A stretch of 64,000 nucleotides of DNA, taken from assembly GCA_947631905.1 (NCBI GenBank), contig CANRND010000001.1, forward strand, positions 1-64,000. Direction: 5' to 3'. This DNA comes from an uncultured Clostridia bacterium (GTDB lineage Bacteria; Bacillota; Clostridia; Christensenellales; Borkfalkiaceae). Of this stretch, positions 7,685 through 17,592 are shown in pieces (position 1 is the stretch's first letter; every line of letters starts with the position of its first letter). The position numbers and the translations under genes were made by a program. The notes below the pieces were generated by a model. The model saw only the letters and a list, made by a program, of their open reading frames with translations. It searched no databases and was not told the origin of the DNA.

Positions 7685-7713
7685 TTGACAATTCCCGCAG
7701 AATTGCATATAAT
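7685..7713 (+). promoter_or_regulatory. Consensus sigma-A promoter for the small RNA
   Basis: TTGACA (7685-7690), a 17-base spacer and TATAAT (7708-7713) are perfect consensus elements. Transcription would start near 7720 and run into a short structured sequence ending in a terminator, with no open frame. Confidence 0.8.
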
Positions 7714-7719
7714 ATAATT

Positions 7720-7798
7720 GCTAGTTAGGCAGACGGCTCCGTAGGTACCTGCGAGAACCGTCACCCGGGCGCGCGAAACCAGTACGCCCGGCTTTTTT
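7720..7798 (+). ncRNA. Independent small RNA (~80 nt), family not recognised
   Basis: Between a perfect promoter and an intrinsic terminator lies about 80 bases without a plausible frame. It can fold into a 5' hairpin (GACGG with CCGTC enclosing a near-palindromic CGTAGGT/ACCTGCG) and a terminator hairpin (CCGGGCG 7765-7771 with CGCCCGG 7785-7791) followed by six T (7793-7798). It lacks the signature loops of the SRP RNA, RNase P RNA or tmRNA and is too short for 6S RNA. Its direction is opposite to the downstream topoisomerase genes, so it is not their leader. A trans-acting sRNA or an unassigned riboswitch-like RNA is possible. Confidence 0.6.
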
Positions 7799-7846
7799 AT
7801 TTGCGGGTGCCGATTTGAACATGCCACTTTCTTTTTATGCAAATAC

Positions 7847-7880
7847 ATCGGGCGGACTTCCGAAAGGAAGTCCGCCCGAT
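7847..7880. terminator. Strong hairpin downstream of parC
   Basis: A 15-base perfect stem (7847-7861 with 7866-7880) and a GAAA loop lie about 70 bases beyond the parC stop. Only weak T-richness is present, so it may act as a 3'-end stabiliser or a bidirectional stop between the small RNA and the topoisomerase operon. Confidence 0.55.
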
Positions 7881-7948
7881 CGCTTTCCGCTTTGAAAGGC
7901 GTTAACGGAAAACTTTACCGTTCCCCAACGCCCGCTTTCTGAACCTCA

Positions 7949-10384
7949 TTATTCCTCTTTTCTGTATTTGAGCGCATAAACGGCTTTCGGCGCAACTTTC
8001 ACGGCTTTGAGCGGCCTGCCGCGGCTCGAAGTGACGTCGATGGGAACGTCTTCGGTGGAAATTTCAAGCATGCCGTCCTCGGTATCCACCGCGAGGATAT
8101 ACGGCACGGTAACGTAGTCCGCAAACAGGACGCTCTCCCCCTCTTTGAGCGCCGCGATGCGCACTCCTTTGCAATTACGGTTCAAAGGATCGACCTGCGC
8201 GGCAATTACCCGTTTGAACCGTCCGCCCGAGATCGCCGCTACGATCTCGCCCTCGCCGTCGATCTGGGAGGCGAAGATCACGCGGTCGCCCTCTTTCACG
8301 TTCATGCCGCGCACGCCGCCCGCAATGCGCCCCTGCGTGGGGATGTCGTCCTTTTTCGCGTTCAGGCACATGCCGCCCTCGGTGACAAAGAACACCGTTT
8401 CGCCCTCGTCGGGAATATCAGTCTGCACGGCGACCACTTCGTCTTTCTCCGCGAGTTTGATCGCCTGGAAGGCATTCTTCGCAAGGAAATACTCGCTCCA
8501 TGCCGTCTTTTTGAGCATGCCTTTGGCGGTGACGAAGAGGAGTTCCCCCTCCTGCGCCGAAGCGGGGAATACCGCCACGGGTCTTTCGCCTTTCGGCGCG
8601 TCCTCAACGAGATCGGCAAGCGATATGCCCGCGTCGGTAAATTTACAGGTGCAATCCCCTACCATGACGCGGTAACAGTTGCCCAAATTGGTAAAGACGA
8701 ACGCGTCCTCGTCCGAGAGGATCCCGATATACTGCGCCATGAGTCCGCTCGGGCGGGTCTTGTCCGTGACCGTCTTGCCCGAGGCGGCGTAATTTTTCTC
8801 GCTGACGCATTTGAGCGTCCCCTTTGCGGAGATGCAGAAGATACTCTTGACTCCCGGTTCGCGGATGTCGGTGCGTTCGGCGTCGGCGTCCTTTTCGTCG
8901 AACACGAGAACGGACTTCCGCGGGGTCTTGTATTTCTTTTTGATTTCGAGGATCTCCTCTTTTACGACTTCGAGCTGTAACTTTTGGCTGCCGACGATCG
9001 CGGTGAGTTTTTTGATGAGTTCTTTGAGCTGTTTTAATTCCTCTTCGAGCTTGAATACTTCGAGTTTGGTGAGACGGGCAAGCCTTAAATCGAGGATCGC
9101 CTGCGCCTGCCGCTCGGAAAGATCGAACCGCTTGCGCAATTTGTCGCGCGCGTCGGCGGTGGAATCGGCGTTTTTGATGATCTTGACCACTTCGTCGATG
9201 TTGCGCACGGCGATGATGAGCCCTTCCAGAATATGGCAGCGTTCTTTCGCCTGGTTGAGATCGAATTTCGTGCGGCGGAGAACGACCTCCCGCTGGTAGT
9301 TGACGTAATAGCGGATGATCTCCATCAGCCCCATTTGGAGGGGTTTGCCGCCCGCGATCGCCACGATGTTGATGCCGAAAGTCGTTTCGAGGTCGGTGTA
9401 TTTATAGAGAAGTTTCAAAATGGCGGGGATGTCCGCGTCCCCTTTCACCTCGATGACGGCGCGCATGCCGCCCCTGTCGCTCTCGTCGGTGACGCGCGTA
9501 ACGGCGGCAAGCTGCTCTTTCTTTTCCTCGCGGAGTTCCGCGATACGTCTGAGCAAATTCGACTTATTTACCTGATAAGGAAGTTCGGTGATGACGATGA
9601 GTTTGCGGTCTCCCTCCCCCGCTTCCACGCGGACGCGGGCGCGGAGGGTGATCCTACCCTTGCCCGTGCGGTAAGCCTCGTTCAGTTCGCCCGCGATGAT
9701 ATAGCCCCCCGTGGGGAAATCGGGCGCGGGGATATATTTGAGCATTTCGTTCAGTTTGATCGAGGGCTTATCGATATAGGCGACGACGCCGTCGATCGCC
9801 TCCCCGAGATTGTGCGGAGGAATGTTGGTGGCAAGCCCCACCGCGATGCCCGACGCGCCGTTTACGAGCAGGTTGGGGAACCGTCCGGGGAGCATATCGG
9901 GTTCTTTGAGCGAATCGTCGAAGTTCAGAGAAAAGGAGACGGTATTCTTATCGAGGTCGCGCAAAAGTTCGAGGGCGAGCGGTTCGAGCCGCGCCTCCGT
10001 ATAGCGCATTGCCGCCGCGGGGTCGCCGTCTACCGAGCCGAAATTGCCGTGTCCGTTGACGAGGGTCCTGCCCATGTTGAAGTCCTGCGCCATGCGCACC
10101 ATCGCGTCGTACACCGAGCTGTCGCCGTGGGGGTGGTATTTGCCCATGCAATCGCCGACGATACGCGCCGACTTTTTGTGCGGTTTATCGGGCAAAAGCC
10201 CCATTTCGTACATGGTGTAGAGGATCCTGCGCTGGACGGGTTTCAGACCGTCCTCCACGCGGGGCAGGGCGCGGTCCATGATGACGAACTCCGCATAAGG
10301 GAGCATGGACTGCGGAAGCACTTCTTCAAGGGGCAACGTGATCAAATTTCCCTGCGGTTCCTGCGGTTTTTCATTCTTCTTCAT
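7949..10384 (-). CDS. parC: Type IIA topoisomerase subunit A (ParC-like)
   Basis: The 811-residue cleavage/religation subunit of a type IIA topoisomerase. The N-terminal domain carries the family core ('[12 protein letters not shown]', '[18 protein letters not shown]', 'GHGNFGS') and the catalytic tyrosine in AMRYTEARL (about residue 126). A coiled-coil tower follows (about residues 340-480), then six-blade beta-pinwheel repeats. The C-terminal region has RIAGGVRG but no clear canonical GyrA box (QRRGGRG), which favours a topoisomerase IV-like role over gyrase. The ATG has an AAGGAG site and overlaps the end of the B-subunit gene by 14 bases, so the two are coupled and should form the A2B2 enzyme. 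Calling it ParC rather than GyrA is an inference from lineage pattern. Confidence 0.9.
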   Translation of the reverse strand: MKKNEKPQEPQGNLITLPLEEVLPQSMLPYAEFVIMDRALPRVEDGLKPVQRRILYTMYEMGLLPDKPHKKSARIVGDCMGKYHPHGDSSVYDAMVRMAQDFNMGRTLVNGHGNFGSVDGDPAAAMRYTEARLEPLALELLRDLDKNTVSFSLNFDDSLKEPDMLPGRFPNLLVNGASGIAVGLATNIPPHNLGEAIDGVVAYIDKPSIKLNEMLKYIPAPDFPTGGYIIAGELNEAYRTGKGRITLRARVRVEAGEGDRKLIVITELPYQVNKSNLLRRIAELREEKKEQLAAVTRVTDESDRGGMRAVIEVKGDADIPAILKLLYKYTDLETTFGINIVAIAGGKPLQMGLMEIIRYYVNYQREVVLRRTKFDLNQAKERCHILEGLIIAVRNIDEVVKIIKNADSTADARDKLRKRFDLSERQAQAILDLRLARLTKLEVFKLEEELKQLKELIKKLTAIVGSQKLQLEVVKEEILEIKKKYKTPRKSVLVFDEKDADAERTDIREPGVKSIFCISAKGTLKCVSEKNYAASGKTVTDKTRPSGLMAQYIGILSDEDAFVFTNLGNCYRVMVGDCTCKFTDAGISLADLVEDAPKGERPVAVFPASAQEGELLFVTAKGMLKKTAWSEYFLAKNAFQAIKLAEKDEVVAVQTDIPDEGETVFFVTEGGMCLNAKKDDIPTQGRIAGGVRGMNVKEGDRVIFASQIDGEGEIVAAISGGRFKRVIAAQVDPLNRNCKGVRIAALKEGESVLFADYVTVPYILAVDTEDGMLEISTEDVPIDVTSSRGRPLKAVKVAPKAVYALKYRKEE

Positions 10385-12431
10385 CTGCGCTCTCCTTCTT
10401 CCCCTTTACCCTGTCCATAAAGGAATCGACCTTGTTGAAATTTGCGTTGCGGTTCAAAAACTCCTTTCTGCCCTCCACGCGGTCGCCCATGAGGGTGGAG
10501 ATCATGTTCTCGGCGGCGACGGCGTCCTCGATCGTCACTTTGGTAAGATTGCGCTTCATCGGGTCCATCGTCGTGGTCCAGAGCTGTTCGGCGCTCATTT
10601 CGCCCAACCCCTTGTAGCGCTGGATGAGATACCCTTTCCCCACTTTTTCGATCTTTTCCTGCAACTCGTTGTCGTCGTAAGCGTATTCTTCGGCGGAGCC
10701 GTTCTGCTTGTAAACCTTATAAAGCGGCGGCATGCCGATATAGACGTGGCCCGCGTTGACGAGCGGACGCATATAGCGGAAGAAGAACGTGAGCAAAATG
10801 CAGCGGATATGGAAGCCGTCCTGGTCGGCGTCCGAGAGAATGATGACTTTATGATAGTTGAGTTTGTCGAGGTTGAAGTCGTTGCCGATGCCCGCCCCGA
10901 GCGCGGAGATGATGGTTCTGATCTCCTCGTTGGCAAGCACCTGGTCGAGCCGTTTCTTTTCCACATTCAGCGGCTTGCCGCGCAGGGGCAGAATGGATTG
11001 GTATTGCCGCACCCGCGCCTGCTTTGCGGTGCCGCCCGCGGAGTCGCCCTCCACGATGAACAGCTCGTTGAGTTCGGGTTTCTTGCCCGAACAGGCGGCG
11101 AGTTTGCCCACGAGCGTCAGAGAATCGATGCTGTTTTTCGCGCGCGCCGTGTCCTTTGCCTGCCGCGCCGCGAGCCTCACCCGCGCCGCGCCCTGCGCTT
11201 TTTTCAAGATCTCGTCGAACGCTTTTTTGTACCCGTTCTGTCCCGCAAGGGCGCGAAGCCCCTCGACGACCGCGCTCTCGACGGGCGTTTTTACTTCGGG
11301 GTTTCCGAGCTTTGTCTTGGTCTGCCCCTCGAACTGCACGTTCTTCATCTTGATGGAGAGGACCGCCGTCAGCCCCTCGCGGAAGTCGTCGCCGAGGAAA
11401 TTGGCGTCCTTTTCTTTGAGGGTCTTCATGTCGCGGGCGTAGTCGTTGAGCATGCGGGTAATGCCCGTGCGGAAGCCGATCTCATGGAATCCGCCCTCGG
11501 GCGTGGGAATGTTGTTGACGAAAGAAAAGAGGCTTTCGGTATACTCCGACGTGTGCTGGATGGCATATTCGATGATGATCCCATCCTTTTCCGCCTTATA
11601 ATAGAGCGGCTTATTGTAGAGCGCCGTCTTGCCCTCGTTGAGCGATTTCACGAAGTCGGAAACGCCGCCGTCGTAGTGGAAATCCACGCAGTAAGGGGTG
11701 GTTGCGCCCGCGAGGTCGAGCTGTTCCACTTCTTCCCCCTCTTCCGCCGCCTTGAACTCGTTCATCGTGATGCGCTCGTCGGTAAGTTTGATCGTGAGAC
11801 CCTTGTTCAGAAAGGCAAGCTCGTTGAGACGGTCGCTCACTGCGGAAAGCTGGAAATCCACCGTATTGAAAACGGCGTCGTCGGGCATGAAATGCACGAA
11901 CGTACCGTGTTTTCTCGTCTTTTGACGCGTATCGGCAAGGGGGGCGACGGGAATGCCGCACTCCACTTTTTTCTTCTTGACGTCGTAGGCGGAGCGGAAC
12001 TCCATCGCATAGGTGGTGCCGTTTTTATAAACTTCCACTTTGAGCCACTTTGAAAGGGCGTTCGTCACCGAAGCGCCCACGCCGTGCAGGCCCCCCGAGA
12101 ACGAATAATTGTGTTCGTCGAATTTCCCGCCCGCATGGAGCTGGGTGAACACGACCTGCACGCCCGAAACTTTCATTTTGGGATGGATGTCTGTGGGAAT
12201 CCCCCTCCCGTTGTCCTCCACGGAGGCGCTTCCGTCCTTGTGCAGAATGACTTCGATCTTATCGGCAAAGCCGTTCGCCGCCTCGTCGATGGCGTTGTCC
12301 ACGATCTCCCAGAGGATGTGGTGCAAGCCCTTTACGCCCGTGGAGCCGATGTACATGCCGGGGCGCAGACGCACCGCCTCTAAGCCTTCGAGAACGGTGA
12401 TGTCGCTTGCGTCGTAGTTGTTCTGTGCCAT
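10371..12431 (-). CDS. parE: Type IIA topoisomerase subunit B (ParE-like)
   Basis: The 686-residue ATPase subunit. It has the GHKL signature ([30 protein letters not shown]), the transducer domain, and the TOPRIM part with EGDSAGG and DADQDG (family usual DADVDG) for Mg-dependent cleavage. The C-terminus has the conserved 'QRYKGLGEM' and a short acidic/basic tail ([11 protein letters not shown]). It is first in a two-gene operon with the A subunit. GAGGT precedes the ATG and a good promoter lies 35-60 bases upstream. Length fits ParE/GyrB enzymes without large insertions. It would relax supercoils or decatenate chromosomes together with its partner. Confidence 0.92.
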   Translation of the reverse strand: MAQNNYDASDITVLEGLEAVRLRPGMYIGSTGVKGLHHILWEIVDNAIDEAANGFADKIEVILHKDGSASVEDNGRGIPTDIHPKMKVSGVQVVFTQLHAGGKFDEHNYSFSGGLHGVGASVTNALSKWLKVEVYKNGTTYAMEFRSAYDVKKKKVECGIPVAPLADTRQKTRKHGTFVHFMPDDAVFNTVDFQLSAVSDRLNELAFLNKGLTIKLTDERITMNEFKAAEEGEEVEQLDLAGATTPYCVDFHYDGGVSDFVKSLNEGKTALYNKPLYYKAEKDGIIIEYAIQHTSEYTESLFSFVNNIPTPEGGFHEIGFRTGITRMLNDYARDMKTLKEKDANFLGDDFREGLTAVLSIKMKNVQFEGQTKTKLGNPEVKTPVESAVVEGLRALAGQNGYKKAFDEILKKAQGAARVRLAARQAKDTARAKNSIDSLTLVGKLAACSGKKPELNELFIVEGDSAGGTAKQARVRQYQSILPLRGKPLNVEKKRLDQVLANEEIRTIISALGAGIGNDFNLDKLNYHKVIILSDADQDGFHIRCILLTFFFRYMRPLVNAGHVYIGMPPLYKVYKQNGSAEEYAYDDNELQEKIEKVGKGYLIQRYKGLGEMSAEQLWTTTMDPMKRNLTKVTIEDAVAAENMISTLMGDRVEGRKEFLNRNANFNKVDSFMDRVKGKKESADEEE

Positions 12432-12464
12432 AGATACCTCGAAATATTGTTATCTTCCGAGAAG

Positions 12465-12493
12465 ATTATACCACATTTTGGGCTTTTGTGCAA
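12465..12493 (-). promoter_or_regulatory. Promoter of the parE-parC operon
   Basis: Read on the minus strand: TTGCAC (12493-12488), a 17-base spacer and TATAAT (12470-12465), placed about 35 bases before the parE start. Confidence 0.7.
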
Positions 12494-12571
12494 ATAATTT
12501 ACACCCCATTCCGACATTTTTCGCCGCACGCCGTCCGACGTAAAAATCCGAAAAATTTTCCGCTTCCGCTA

Positions 12572-12600
12572 TTGACTTATCGTGAAAAAATCGTTATAAT
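12572..12600 (+). promoter_or_regulatory. Promoter of nifJ
   Basis: TTGACT (12572-12577), a 17-base spacer and TATAAT (12595-12600). The leader to the chosen ATG is about 75 bases, starts with a GC-rich stretch and ends with the GGAGG site. Confidence 0.75.
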
Positions 12601-12680
12601 AGGAACAGCGCGGGGGGGCGCGGCTTTCCCGATGCGATCGATTTCAAAATTTATATTTTTTTATGGAGGTTTTTCGAGAA

Positions 12681-15600
12681 ATGACCAAGATGACGATCGA
12701 CGGCAATACCGCCGCCTCGCATGTGGCTTATGCGTTCAGCGAAGTGGCTGCCATCTACCCCATCACACCCTCCTCGCCCATGGCGGAATCCGCCGATGAG
12801 TGGGCTACGCAGGGCAGATTGAACATGTGGGGCCAAAAGCTCCGCATCACAGAGATGCAGTCCGAGGGCGGCGCGGCAGGCGCGGTCCACGGCTCTCTCG
12901 CGGCCGGCGCGCTCACCACGACCTACACCGCTTCGCAGGGCTTGCTCCTCATGATCCCCAACATGTACAAGATCTCGGGCGAACTGCTCCCCATGGTCAT
13001 GCACGTTTCGGCGCGCGCGCTTGCGGCGCACTCCCTCAACATTTTCGGCGATCATTCGGACGTGATGGCTTGCCGCCAGACCGGGTTTGCGATGCTCGCA
13101 AGCTGTTCCGTGCAGGAAGTGATGGACCTTGCGACCGTTGCGCATCTCGCTACGCTCCGTTCCCGCGTGCCGTTCCTCTCTTTCTTCGACGGTTTCCGCA
13201 CTTCCCACGAAGTGAGCAAGATCGACGCGATCGACTATGAAGAACTCAAAGCGCTCTTCGACAAGAAGGGGCTTGCAAAGGACGTTGCAGAGTTCCGTGC
13301 GCGCGCCCTCAACCCCGAACATCCCGTACAGCGCGGCACCGCGCAGAACGGCGACACCTATTTCCAGAACCGCGAGACCGCGAACAGCTACTACGCCGCA
13401 ACTCCCGCCATCGTGCAGGAGATGATGGACGAAGTTTCCGCTCTGACGGGCAGAAGCTACCACCTCTTTGACTATGTGGGCGCTCCCGACGCGGAAGAAG
13501 TCGTCGTCATCATGGGTTCGGGCGCGGAGACCGTGGAGGAGAGCATCAACAAGCTCAACGCACAGGGCAAGAAGTACGGCCTCATCAAGGTCCGCCTCTA
13601 CCGTCCTTTCGTTTCCGACGCGTTTATCGCGGCGATCCCCGCAACCTGCAAGAAGATCGCGGTCCTCGACAGAACGAAAGAACCCGGGTCGCTCGGCGAA
13701 CCGCTCTATCTCGACGTCTGCACCTCCCTCCTCGAAAAGGGCGTGAGCGGCATCAAGGTCGTCGGCGGCAGATACGGTCTCGGTTCCAAGGAGTTCAACC
13801 CCTCCATGGTCCTCTCCGTGTATAAGAACCTCGAACTGAAAGAACCCAAGAACCACTTCACCGTGGGTATTTATGAGGACGTGACGCACAGCTCCCTCGA
13901 TTTCTCCGAGAAGTTCGACGCGGCTCCCGCAGGCTCCACTTCGGCGAAGTTCTACGGCCTCGGCTCGGACGGCACCGTCGGCGCGAACAAGAACTCCATC
14001 AAGATCATCGGCGACCACACCGATATGTACGCGCAGGCATATTTCTTCTACGACAGCAAGAAGTCGGGCGGCATCACCGTGTCCCACTTGCGCTTCGGCA
14101 AGACGCCCATCCAGAGCGAATATCTCATCGACGCGGCGGACTTCATCGCCTGCCACAATCCCTCCTACGTCATCCGCTACGACATGGCGACCGACCTCAA
14201 AGAGGGCGGCTCTTTCCTGCTCAACGCGCCGTGGACGACCGTGGAAGAACTCGATAAGAACCTTCCCGCAAAAATGAAAAACCTGCTTGCGAAGAAGCAC
14301 GCAAAGCTGTATGTGATCGACGCGATCAAGATTGCCCGTTCCCTCGGCCTCGGCGGCAGAACGAACACCATTTTGCAATCCGCGTTCTTCCTCATCAACG
14401 AGCAGATCATGCCTTACACGGACGCAGTGGACTACATGAAGAAGATGGCATATAAGTCCTTTGCAAGAAAGGGCGACGCGATCGTCCAGATGAACTACAA
14501 CGCGATCGACTCCGCAAAGGAACACCTCGTCAAGATCGACATCCCCGCTTCGTGGGAAACGACTACCGAGGGCGCGGAGATGGTGAAACTTGCCGACAAC
14601 GATTATTTCCGTTCGGTGGTTGCGCCCATCCTTGCACTCGAAGGGGACAAACTTCCCTCCTCGGCGTTCAATGCGGATGGCTCCGTTCCCACCGGCACCA
14701 CCAAGTACGAAAAGCGCGGCGTTGCCGTTACCGTACCCAAGTGGGTGAAAGAAAACTGCGTGCAGTGCAACCAGTGCGCGTTCGTCTGCCCGCACGCCTG
14801 CATCCGTCCCGCGCTCGTCAAGACGGGCGAGGCAAAACCCGAAGCGTTCGACACCAAACCCGCGACGGGCGTCCCCGGCTACGAGTTCCGTATGCAGGTC
14901 TCTCCGCTCGATTGCATGGGCTGCGGCGTTTGCGCAGAGGTCTGCCCCGGCATGAAAGGCAACAAGGCGCTCGTGATGACGCCGTTTGCCGAACTCGAAG
15001 AGGTAGAGGCGCAGAACTGGAACTACGCCGTCGATCTTCCCGAAGCCGATCTTTCCGCCGTCAAGATGGCGGACGTCAAGAAATCGCAGTTCACCCCGTC
15101 TCTGTTCGAGTTCTCGGGCGCGTGCGCGGGTTGCGGCGAGACCCCTTACGTCAAAGTGGTGACCCAGCTCTTCGGCGACCGCATGATCGTTGCCAACGCC
15201 ACGGGTTGCTCCTCCATTTACGGCGGCTCCTCCCCTACCTGCCCTTACACCACGAACAAGCAGGGCCACGGTCCCGCATGGGCGAACTCCCTGTTCGAGG
15301 ATAATGCAGAGTACGGCTACGGCATGCACCTTGCCTACAAAGCAAGAAGAGGCGCGCTTGCGGAGAAGATCGAAAAGCTCGCCGAACTGTGGAAAGAATA
15401 TCCCGAATGCGTACAGCCTCTCACCGCATGGCTTGAAAACTGCGACGACGCAGAGGCGAGCAAGACGGCTTCCGCCGCGCTCGTGAAAGAACTCGAAGAG
15501 TGCCGCAAGGAATGCGAGGGCGAAGAACTCGCGCTTGTGGACGCGGTGCTTGCCGACAAAGATTGCCTCGTGAAGAAGTCTTTCTGGATCATCGGCGGCG

Positions 15601-16220
15601 ACGGCTGGGCGTATGATATCGGCTACGGCGGACTCGACCATGTTCTTGCCTGCGGCGAAGATGTGAACGTTCTCGTTCTCGACACCGAGGTGTACTCCAA
15701 CACCGGCGGACAGGCGAGCAAGTCCACCCCCATCGGCGCGGTGGCGAAGTTCGCTTCGAGCGGCAAGCGGGTCAAGAAAAAGGACCTCGGCATGATCGCG
15801 GCTTCCTACGGCTATGTGTATGTGGCGCAGTGCGCGATGGGCGCGGACAAGGCGCAGCTCGTGAAAGCGCTCAAAGAAGCCGAAGCCTATAAGGGACCGT
15901 CCCTCATCATCTGCTACGCGCCCTGCATCAACCACGGCATCAACATGACGAAGTCGCAGGCGGAAGAGAAGAGCGCGGTGGATTGTGGCTATTGGCAGCT
16001 CTACCGTTACAACCCCGAACTTGCGGCAAAGGGCGAGAATCCGTTCACGCTCGACAGCAAGGATCCCACGGGCGACTACCAGGCGTTCATTCTCGGCGAG
16101 ACCCGTTACGCCTCCCTCAAAAAGACGCAACCCGCGGTCGCGGAAGAACTCTTCAAAAAGACGGAGGAAAGCAGTAAAGAGCGCCTTGCGGGCTACAAGA
16201 AGATGGCGGGCAGAGAATAA
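12681..16220 (+). CDS. nifJ: Pyruvate:ferredoxin (flavodoxin) oxidoreductase
   Basis: The 1179-residue single-chain PFOR oxidises pyruvate and CoA to acetyl-CoA and CO2 while reducing ferredoxin, the central pyruvate step of anaerobes. Domains in order: N-terminal TPP/pyrimidine domain with 'AAIYPITPSSPMAE', domain II, gamma domain, a two-[4Fe-4S] ferredoxin domain (CVQCNQC...CP near residue 693 and CMGCGVCAEVCPG near 745), and the C-terminal TPP-binding domain with the extra cluster cysteines (CAGCGE near 815), GDG (near 971) and 'NTGGQASKSTP'. I chose the ATG at 12681 because GGAGG lies 11 bases upstream; an ATG six codons earlier has no ribosome site. It is monocistronic, with its own promoter and terminator. 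Full length, with all cofactor ligands present. Confidence 0.95.
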   Translation: MTKMTIDGNTAASHVAYAFSEVAAIYPITPSSPMAESADEWATQGRLNMWGQKLRITEMQSEGGAAGAVHGSLAAGALTTTYTASQGLLLMIPNMYKISGELLPMVMHVSARALAAHSLNIFGDHSDVMACRQTGFAMLASCSVQEVMDLATVAHLATLRSRVPFLSFFDGFRTSHEVSKIDAIDYEELKALFDKKGLAKDVAEFRARALNPEHPVQRGTAQNGDTYFQNRETANSYYAATPAIVQEMMDEVSALTGRSYHLFDYVGAPDAEEVVVIMGSGAETVEESINKLNAQGKKYGLIKVRLYRPFVSDAFIAAIPATCKKIAVLDRTKEPGSLGEPLYLDVCTSLLEKGVSGIKVVGGRYGLGSKEFNPSMVLSVYKNLELKEPKNHFTVGIYEDVTHSSLDFSEKFDAAPAGSTSAKFYGLGSDGTVGANKNSIKIIGDHTDMYAQAYFFYDSKKSGGITVSHLRFGKTPIQSEYLIDAADFIACHNPSYVIRYDMATDLKEGGSFLLNAPWTTVEELDKNLPAKMKNLLAKKHAKLYVIDAIKIARSLGLGGRTNTILQSAFFLINEQIMPYTDAVDYMKKMAYKSFARKGDAIVQMNYNAIDSAKEHLVKIDIPASWETTTEGAEMVKLADNDYFRSVVAPILALEGDKLPSSAFNADGSVPTGTTKYEKRGVAVTVPKWVKENCVQCNQCAFVCPHACIRPALVKTGEAKPEAFDTKPATGVPGYEFRMQVSPLDCMGCGVCAEVCPGMKGNKALVMTPFAELEEVEAQNWNYAVDLPEADLSAVKMADVKKSQFTPSLFEFSGACAGCGETPYVKVVTQLFGDRMIVANATGCSSIYGGSSPTCPYTTNKQGHGPAWANSLFEDNAEYGYGMHLAYKARRGALAEKIEKLAELWKEYPECVQPLTAWLENCDDAEASKTASAALVKELEECRKECEGEELALVDAVLADKDCLVKKSFWIIGGDGWAYDIGYGGLDHVLACGEDVNVLVLDTEVYSNTGGQASKSTPIGAVAKFASSGKRVKKKDLGMIAASYGYVYVAQCAMGADKAQLVKALKEAEAYKGPSLIICYAPCINHGINMTKSQAEEKSAVDCGYWQLYRYNPELAAKGENPFTLDSKDPTGDYQAFILGETRYASLKKTQPAVAEELFKKTEESSKERLAGYKKMAGRE

Positions 16221-16316
16221 AATTTACCTAAAACGCTAAACTGTCATTTCGACCAAGCTGCGATAGCGGCGCGTGGAGAAATCTCAACATTATTACAAAA
16301 TGAAGTATGAAAAAAA

Positions 16317-16340
16317 CGGCTCTTCGGAGCCGTTTTTTTT
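16317..16340 (+). terminator. Intrinsic terminator of nifJ
   Basis: Stem CGGCTC/GAGCCG with a TTCG tetraloop, extended by A/T pairs and followed by eight T, about 95 bases after the stop codon. A copy of the dispersed GTCATTTCGA repeat lies between stop and terminator. Confidence 0.85.
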
Positions 16341-16379
16341 GCTTTACGATTTTATCACTTCGCCATTGCACTGTTCCGA

Positions 16380-17060
16380 TTACGTCACCCTGCCCCGTCC
16401 GCTCCAAATGTCATTTCGACCCGCACTTTTTCTTTTTGTCATTTCGAGCGGAGCGTAGCGAAGTCGAGAAATCTCTACATAATTTTAACACTAAGGTAAA
16501 GATCCCTCGACTACGCTCGGGATGACGTTTAAGAACAGTGCGGGGCGGCTACGCTCGGGATGACGTTTAAGAACAGTGCGGGGCGGCTACGCTCGGGATG
16601 ACGTTTAAGAACAATGCGGGGCGACTACGCTCAACATGACGTTTGGGGAAAGTGCGTTCTAACTACGTCACCCTGAGCCGCCCGCTCCAAATGTCATTTC
16701 GACCGTAGCGAACGAATGTGAGCGAAGTGGAGAAATCTCTACATAATTTTAACACTAAGGTAGAGATCCCTCGACTACGCTCGGGATGACATTTAAGAAC
16801 AGCGCGGGGCGACTACGCTCAACATGACGTTTTGGGAAAAGGCGTTCTAAATACGTCACCCTGAGCCGTCCGCTCCAAATGTCATTTCGACCCGCACTTT
16901 TTCTTTTTGTCATTTCGACCGTAGCGAACGAATGTGAGCGAAGTGGAGAAATCTCTACATAATTTTAACACTAAGGTAGAGATCCCTCGACTATGCTCGG
17001 GATGACATTTAAGAACAGCGCGGGGCGACAAGCTCAACATGACGTTTTGGGAAAAATGGC
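16380..17060. repeat. Array of three ~190-290 bp repeat units with internal 38-bp tandem repeats
   Basis: No gene is visible in this stretch. Three imperfect units begin near 16380, 16668 and 16856, each running from 'GTCACCCTG' through 'GTCATTTCGA', 'GAGAAATCTCTAC', 'GTAGAGATCCCTCG', 'CTCGGGATGAC' to 'CAACATGACG'. GAGAAATCTCTAC and GTAGAGATCC are near-inverted, so each unit can form a long fold-back. In the first unit a segment starting CTACGCTCGGG recurs at 16511, 16549, 16587 and 16625, an exact 38-base period. Related single copies occur at 16241, 19080, 42550 and 62340-62630. It resembles REP/BIME- or MITE-type dispersed palindromes. There is no CRISPR-like spacer variation. Confidence 0.8.
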
Positions 17061-17080
17061 GCATTCTGAACACGTCACTT

Positions 17081-17290
17081 TTACTCACTCAACACAATGA
17101 TCTTTTGATCTTTGCCGCCGCGCAAAGACTTTGCCACCCGAAGCGCCATGCGATACTCTTCTCCGATGCTCCGCAAAAGCCCCGAAAGACGGGAACACGG
17201 AACTTGCACGCACAAACTTTCCGCCAGCTTCAAATTTTTCTCCGCTTCACACAGATAGCAGAGATATTTCTCAATTTCATCTATTGTCAT
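17081..17290 (-). CDS. Small hypothetical protein (69 aa) divergent from an XRE regulator
   Basis: 69 residues, mainly helical, with several Cys residues (CYLCEAE, CVQVPCS) and a Lys/Arg-rich second half. The ATG has AGGTG 6 bases upstream; a GTG three codons earlier is in frame but lies within that site. The gene is divergent from the small XRE gene, sharing an A/T-rich intergenic region with facing promoters and an inverted repeat, so the regulator very likely controls both. No family recognised. The arrangement is that of a two-gene regulatory pair or a toxin-antitoxin-like module, without further support. It lies next to the repeat array, suggesting an accessory region. Confidence 0.55.
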   Translation of the reverse strand: MTIDEIEKYLCYLCEAEKNLKLAESLCVQVPCSRLSGLLRSIGEEYRMALRVAKSLRGGKDQKIIVLSE

Positions 17291-17297
17291 CAGTTTC

Positions 17298-17382
17298 ACC
17301 TATATGATGTATTTATAATATATTAAAAATACTTCTACTTGTCAATCATTTTTACATTATATAATAAAAACGTTATATAGGT
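17298..17382. promoter_or_regulatory. Divergent promoter/operator region
   Basis: ACCTATAT (17298-17305) and ATATAGGT (17375-17382) form an inverted repeat flanking both start codons. On the minus strand TTGACA, 17 bases and TATATT face leftwards; on the plus strand TTGTCA, 15 bases and TATAAT face rightwards. The two -35 boxes overlap, so binding of one regulator could control both genes. The half-sites overlap the AGGT ribosome sites. Confidence 0.6.
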
Positions 17383-17387
17383 AAAAT

Positions 17388-17588
17388 ATGAAATTACGCG
17401 TTTTGGAGATCCTCGAAGAAAAGCATAAAACAAAGTATTGGCTTTGGATACAGCTTGGAACGAGCTATCGCAACTTCGACAATATGATCAAAAACCGAAC
17501 AAAAATGATCCGCTTTGAAACATTGCAGGCGCTCTGCGATATTTTGGAGTGTACGCCGAACGACCTGTTCGATATGGACGACAAATAA
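17388..17588 (+). CDS. Small XRE-family transcriptional regulator
   Basis: 66 residues forming a single helix-turn-helix of the Cro/C1 (HTH_26, YozG-like) type. 'KYWLWIQLGTSYRNFDNMI' gives the two HTH helices and 'LQALCDILECTPNDLFDMD' the characteristic C-terminal half. No extra domain, so it probably dimerises directly on DNA. An AGGT site precedes the ATG and a strong hairpin follows the stop. Likely autoregulates and represses the divergent 69-residue gene through the inverted repeat between them. Cytoplasmic. Confidence 0.85.
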   Translation: MKLRVLEILEEKHKTKYWLWIQLGTSYRNFDNMIKNRTKMIRFETLQALCDILECTPNDLFDMDDK

Positions 17589-17592
17589 AAGC

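Noticed and set aside
7720-7798. SRP RNA, 6S RNA or tmRNA identity for the small RNA
   Set aside because: No GGAAG/AGCAG SRP loop motif, too short for 6S, and no tRNA-like ends or tag frame.
12681-16130. A very long open frame on the minus strand opposite nifJ
   Set aside because: It is a codon-pattern shadow of the GC-rich nifJ gene: low-complexity Arg/His/Leu-rich protein, no ribosome site and no family resemblance. The same holds for long antisense frames opposite parE-parC, the propeller protein, GH1, ftsK and the lipoprotein.
16511-16660. CRISPR-like array
   Set aside because: The 38-base period is a plain tandem repeat with no variable spacers and no cas genes nearby.
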